From assembly GCA_964455375.1 (NCBI GenBank), contig CAYVXE010000002.1, positions 1 to 64,000 on the forward strand: DNA of 64,000 nt, given 5' to 3'. This document shows, one piece after another, positions 60,984 through 64,000 of this stretch; within the stretch, counting starts at the first letter, position 1; each line of letters starts with the position of its first letter. This DNA is from CAYVXE01 sp964455375. Its GTDB lineage: Bacteria > Zhuqueibacterota > Zhuqueibacteria > Oceanimicrobiales > Oceanimicrobiaceae. The position numbers and the translations under genes are program-made. Below the pieces are notes generated by a model. It was not told the DNA's origin and did no database searches. It saw nothing but the letters and a program-made list of their open reading frames with translations.

Positions 60984-62078
60984 TTGTTTGAAAAAATTAC
61001 GATTATCGGGCTGGGACTCATTGGCGGTTCGCTAGCTGCGGCATTTAAGCGTAAAAATATTTCTGCTGAAATCATAGGTGTCGATGAAAACGTCGTTTTA
61101 GAGAAGGCATCGGCGGCCGGGTTGATCGCATCCGGGTTTGGTTTGGGGAAGATTGAGCAAGCAGTCGGCGGGGCGGATTTGATTTTTTTGGCAACGCCAA
61201 TTCAATCGGTTTTTGACTTGTTGCCACATGTGGGAAAATACGCAAAAGCCGGTACGCTCATCTCCGATGTTGGCAGCACAAAACGTTTAATCGTTGCGGA
61301 AGCCGCGAAGTGCCTTCCAGCCAACGTTTATTTTCTTGGCGGTCATCCGATGACCGGTTCCGAAAAAAAAGGATTAGATGCGGCGGATCCGTTTTTGTTC
61401 GAAAATAGTTATTATGTGATTGCGGAATCGCCAGACGTTCCGACGACTCTTCAGGATGGATTTGTTCGCTTGATTGAGTACATTGGCGCAAAAGTCATTT
61501 GTATGCAGGCAGATGTGCACGACGAAGTTGCAGCGGTGGTCAGCCATTTACCGCAATTACTTGCCGTTGCTCTCATGACGCATGTGGCTTCCCTGAACGA
61601 TGAAAATTCGATGTATTTGAAGTTGGCTGCGGGCGGCTTTCAAGATATGACCAGGGTGGCGTCAAGCCCGTATTCCACCTGGGAACATATTCTCAAAACC
61701 AATACCGGAAATATTCGACGCGCATTGGATTCATTCGTCGGGACGCTTACGGATGTGGGAAATTTGATAGCCGACGATTCACTTGAACAGATATTTGAAC
61801 GGGCTGCAAGAGACCGCCTGTCAATTCCGAAAGATATGCGCGGATTTATGCACCCGCATTTTGATGTTTCTGTGGTGGTTGAAGACAAGCCCGGGATTTT
61901 GGCAGAAATTACCGGGATTCTGGCAGGAACGAATCTGAATATAAAGGACATTGAGATTTTGAAAGTGCGGGAAGGAGATGCGGGAACATTGCGAATGGCA
62001 TTTGCCAGCAAACAGGAACGGCAAGAAGCTGTACGCGTGTTACGGCAGCGCTATTTTCAAGTAACTGAAAGGGACTGA
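60984..62078 (+). CDS. tyrA: Prephenate dehydrogenase with ACT domain
   Basis: TyrA oxidises prephenate to 4-hydroxyphenylpyruvate, the tyrosine branch. The N-terminal Rossmann domain has IIGLGLIGGSLAAAF and FLATPIQ, then the catalytic-site segments SDVGSTK and GGHPMTGSE and the His of VSHLPQL. The last ~75 residues are an ACT domain (VSVVVEDKPGILAEITGILA), probably for feedback by Tyr. The start is a TTG at 60984 with GAGGA 6 bases before; the nearby ATG at 60980 is out of frame and stops after three codons. Confidence 0.94.
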   Translation: MFEKITIIGLGLIGGSLAAAFKRKNISAEIIGVDENVVLEKASAAGLIASGFGLGKIEQAVGGADLIFLATPIQSVFDLLPHVGKYAKAGTLISDVGSTKRLIVAEAAKCLPANVYFLGGHPMTGSEKKGLDAADPFLFENSYYVIAESPDVPTTLQDGFVRLIEYIGAKVICMQADVHDEVAAVVSHLPQLLAVALMTHVASLNDENSMYLKLAAGGFQDMTRVASSPYSTWEHILKTNTGNIRRALDSFVGTLTDVGNLIADDSLEQIFERAARDRLSIPKDMRGFMHPHFDVSVVVEDKPGILAEITGILAGTNLNIKDIEILKVREGDAGTLRMAFASKQERQEAVRVLRQRYFQVTERD

Positions 62079-62087
62079 ATTTTTTCA

Positions 62088-63368
62088 ATGGATCAAATTA
62101 TTCAACCAGCCAAAAAACTGTCTGGTATCGTCAGGTTGCCCGGAGATAAGTCCATTTCTCACCGGGCTTTATTGCTTTCTGGAATCGCCGAAGGTACCTC
62201 GAGTCTGGAAAATTTAAATAATGGTGTGGACGTTACAAGCACCATGAACTGTATGAAAAAACTCGGCGTCAGATTTTCTGAGGACAAGGGTATCTTGCGG
62301 GTTGCCGGTAAAGGCCCGGCATTAGCAGCGCCGTCTGAAACGTTAGATGTTGGTAATTCCGGCACAACGATTCGGATATTATCCGGTATTTTAGCCGGGC
62401 AAAATTTTACGACAACGATCAGTGGGGACGATTCCATCCGGCGGCGCCCCATGGGGCGAATCATCGAGCCGTTGACAAAAATGGGTGTCAATATCGAAGC
62501 GGTGGAAAATGAATTTGCACCGTTGACCATTCAGGGTGGCCATTTGCAGGCAGTCCATTATGCTTTACCGATGGCAAGCGCTCAGGTGAAGTCCTGTATT
62601 TTAATGGCAGCACTGTTTGCCAGAGGCACAACCGAAATTCGGGAACCGGGCATGACCAGAGATCACACGGAAATCATGCTCAAGAGATTTGGCGCACAGA
62701 TTGAAAAGGAGCGCCTGACGGTTTCGTTGACCGGCCCCGCAAGACTTGAAGCACAAAATGTCATCGTCCCCGGGGATTTGTCGGCAGCGGCTTTTTTCCT
62801 GGCCGCCGGCTGTCTGGTGAATGGTGCAGAAATATTAATTCCCAATGTGGGGGTCAACCCCACCCGGAAAGCGTTTATTTCGCTTTTGTGTGACATGGGG
62901 GCTGAAATTGATATGCTCAATATTGTGACATCAGGAAATGAGATTAAAGCTGATTTTGTCGTCAGGCAGTCTAAGTTAAAAGGGATTACTATTTCCGGTG
63001 CAATTATTCCGCAAATTATCGATGAACTGCCAATCATTGCGGTCATGGCCACCCAGGCGGAGGGCGTCACAGAAGTCAGTAACGCCCGGGAATTGCGTGT
63101 GAAAGAGTCCGATCGTATCAAATCCATCGTTTCCAATTTGACAAAAATGGGTGCCGCCGTGGAAGAACGCGAGGATGGATTCATTATTGAAGGCCCGGTT
63201 AAACTCAATGCTGCAGCTCTTGACAGCTTTCATGATCACCGGATTGCCATGGCCTTTGCCGTCGCTGCTTTAGTGGCGGATTCCGAAAGTACCATTCAAC
63301 ATGCTGAATGCGTCGATATCAGTTTCCCTGCATTCTATGATGAACTGGAAAACATAACCGAGCATTGA
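62088..63368 (+). CDS. aroA: 3-phosphoshikimate 1-carboxyvinyltransferase (EPSP synthase)
   Basis: AroA makes EPSP, the precursor of chorismate, from shikimate 3-phosphate and phosphoenolpyruvate. The 426 aa show LPGDKSISHRALLLSGIAEG, LDVGNSGTTIRILSG with the loop NSGTT, RRRPMGRI, SAQVKSCIL and RVKESDRI, ending DHRIAMAFAVAAL. All of the expected active-site residues are visible. It begins 9 bases after tyrA. Confidence 0.97.
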   Translation: MDQIIQPAKKLSGIVRLPGDKSISHRALLLSGIAEGTSSLENLNNGVDVTSTMNCMKKLGVRFSEDKGILRVAGKGPALAAPSETLDVGNSGTTIRILSGILAGQNFTTTISGDDSIRRRPMGRIIEPLTKMGVNIEAVENEFAPLTIQGGHLQAVHYALPMASAQVKSCILMAALFARGTTEIREPGMTRDHTEIMLKRFGAQIEKERLTVSLTGPARLEAQNVIVPGDLSAAAFFLAAGCLVNGAEILIPNVGVNPTRKAFISLLCDMGAEIDMLNIVTSGNEIKADFVVRQSKLKGITISGAIIPQIIDELPIIAVMATQAEGVTEVSNARELRVKESDRIKSIVSNLTKMGAAVEEREDGFIIEGPVKLNAAALDSFHDHRIAMAFAVAALVADSESTIQHAECVDISFPAFYDELENITEH

Positions 63369-64000
63369 ATGATGATTAAACTCGGCATCGTAGGACATCC
63401 GCTGGCTCATTCATTGTCCCCGGATTTGCATGCGTATTTACTAAACAGGTTGCACAAAAATGGTGAGTACCTACGGTATGAATGTGATGAATGGGCACTG
63501 CCGGATTTAATGCGGCAATTCGTACAAAGTGACCTGACCGGATTTAATGTTACGATTCCCTACAAAAAAACGATCATGCCGTTTTTAAATAAGATGACCC
63601 CTGCTGCAGAATTCATCGGTGCGGTGAATACAGTGCATCTGAAAACAGGTAAGTTTTTGGGTTACAATACGGACTGTCTCGGATTTAAACAGGCATTAGA
63701 AAGACGGAATGTAACGGTAAAAAGTAAAACAGCAGTGGTCTTTGGTGCGGGCGGCGCGGCGCGTGCCGTATGTTTTCAATTGCTGGAGTCCGGTGTTTCT
63801 GCACTTCGAATTTTTAACCGTACGTTACCTTCGGCTGAGAAAATAGCCAGGGATCTTCAAGCCAGGTTTTCTTCCTGCAAAATTGAATTTCAGGACTTGG
63901 ATTCGGCGAAAACAGCACAGCAAATGCTGGAAGCTGATCTATTTGTGAATACCACGTCTTTGGGAATGTGGCCTCATGTCGATTCGACGCCGTTCGTGTT
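63369..64000 (+). CDS. aroE: Shikimate dehydrogenase, 3' end beyond the window
   Basis: Translation from ATG 63369 (or 63372) gives IKLGIVGHPLAHSLSPDLHA, the N-terminal hallmark. NVTIPYKKTIM carries the catalytic Lys, followed by GAVNTV, GYNTDCLGF and the NADP loop VVFGAGGAARAV, then NRTLPSAEKIA and FVNTTSLGMWP. It reduces 3-dehydroshikimate with NADPH. The start codon abuts the aroA stop, so it belongs to the same operon. About 210 residues are seen; the last quarter is outside the window. Confidence 0.95.
   Translation, partial: MMIKLGIVGHPLAHSLSPDLHAYLLNRLHKNGEYLRYECDEWALPDLMRQFVQSDLTGFNVTIPYKKTIMPFLNKMTPAAEFIGAVNTVHLKTGKFLGYNTDCLGFKQALERRNVTVKSKTAVVFGAGGAARAVCFQLLESGVSALRIFNRTLPSAEKIARDLQARFSSCKIEFQDLDSAKTAQQMLEADLFVNTTSLGMWPHVDSTPFV

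Noticed and set aside
62663..63208. 181-aa minus-strand open frame inside aroA
   Set aside because: Antisense to conserved active-site coding sequence; no start signal.
1..64000. CRISPR arrays, insertion sequences, prophage, rRNA or tRNA genes
   Set aside because: No regularly spaced direct repeats, transposase or phage genes, and no tRNA cloverleaf or rRNA segment were noticed on either strand.

Overview
The window reads as a chromosomal segment of a free-living, respiring, Gram-negative-type bacterium of the FCB / candidate-phylum sphere (Calditrichota/KSB1-like). The reasons are three secreted proteins ending in Por/T9SS-style C-terminal modules with the FPNPFNP signature, an otherwise vertical-looking core gene set, and a moderate G+C content (roughly 40-45 % by eye). 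This placement is an inference; no rRNA or tRNA gene is present to confirm it. I saw no phage, insertion sequence or CRISPR array.

Layout. 1-2.6 kb: a B12-dependent ribonucleotide reductase on the minus strand. 2.8-6.4 kb: a riboflavin operon ribD-ribE-ribBA-ribH, followed closely by a secreted beta-propeller protein. 8.7-15.7 kb: recN, a CpoB-like lipoprotein, dnaE and a Yip1-type membrane protein. 16.1-17.1 kb: an outer-membrane barrel protein. 17.4-24.9 kb: nuoAHJKLMN, the membrane arm of complex I without any peripheral-arm gene. 25.0-32.2 kb: a secreted carboxypeptidase, then a minus-strand cluster DUF2905-nfeD-slipin-yprB-like and comM, with a likely 6S RNA between the cluster and comM. 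32.6-37.4 kb: prkA-yeaH-spoVR behind a sigma-54-like promoter. 37.6-48.6 kb: accessory genes (GHL10-like protein, HExxH metalloprotease, DCC protein, ADP-forming acyl-CoA synthetase, STAS protein, two paralogous secreted proteins sharing a 170-bp identical tract) and radC. 48.8-52.8 kb: an OPT transporter and mutL.

52.8-64.0 kb is the most interesting region: an aromatic amino-acid supraoperon trpE-G-D-C-F-B-A-aroQ-DAHP synthase-tyrA-aroA-aroE (aroE runs off the window). It starts with a consensus promoter, a 35-codon leader peptide containing the run W-Y-Y-W-Y-W-Y, and a strong intrinsic terminator just before trpE. This has the layout of a ribosome-mediated attenuator that senses both tryptophan and tyrosine, which fits an operon that contains both the Trp branch and the Tyr-branch enzyme plus shared shikimate-pathway steps.

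Regulatory signals elsewhere include five sigma-70-type promoters, nearly all with a TTGACT -35 box and 17-bp spacing, several intrinsic terminators and a small set of dispersed palindromic repeats in intergenic DNA.
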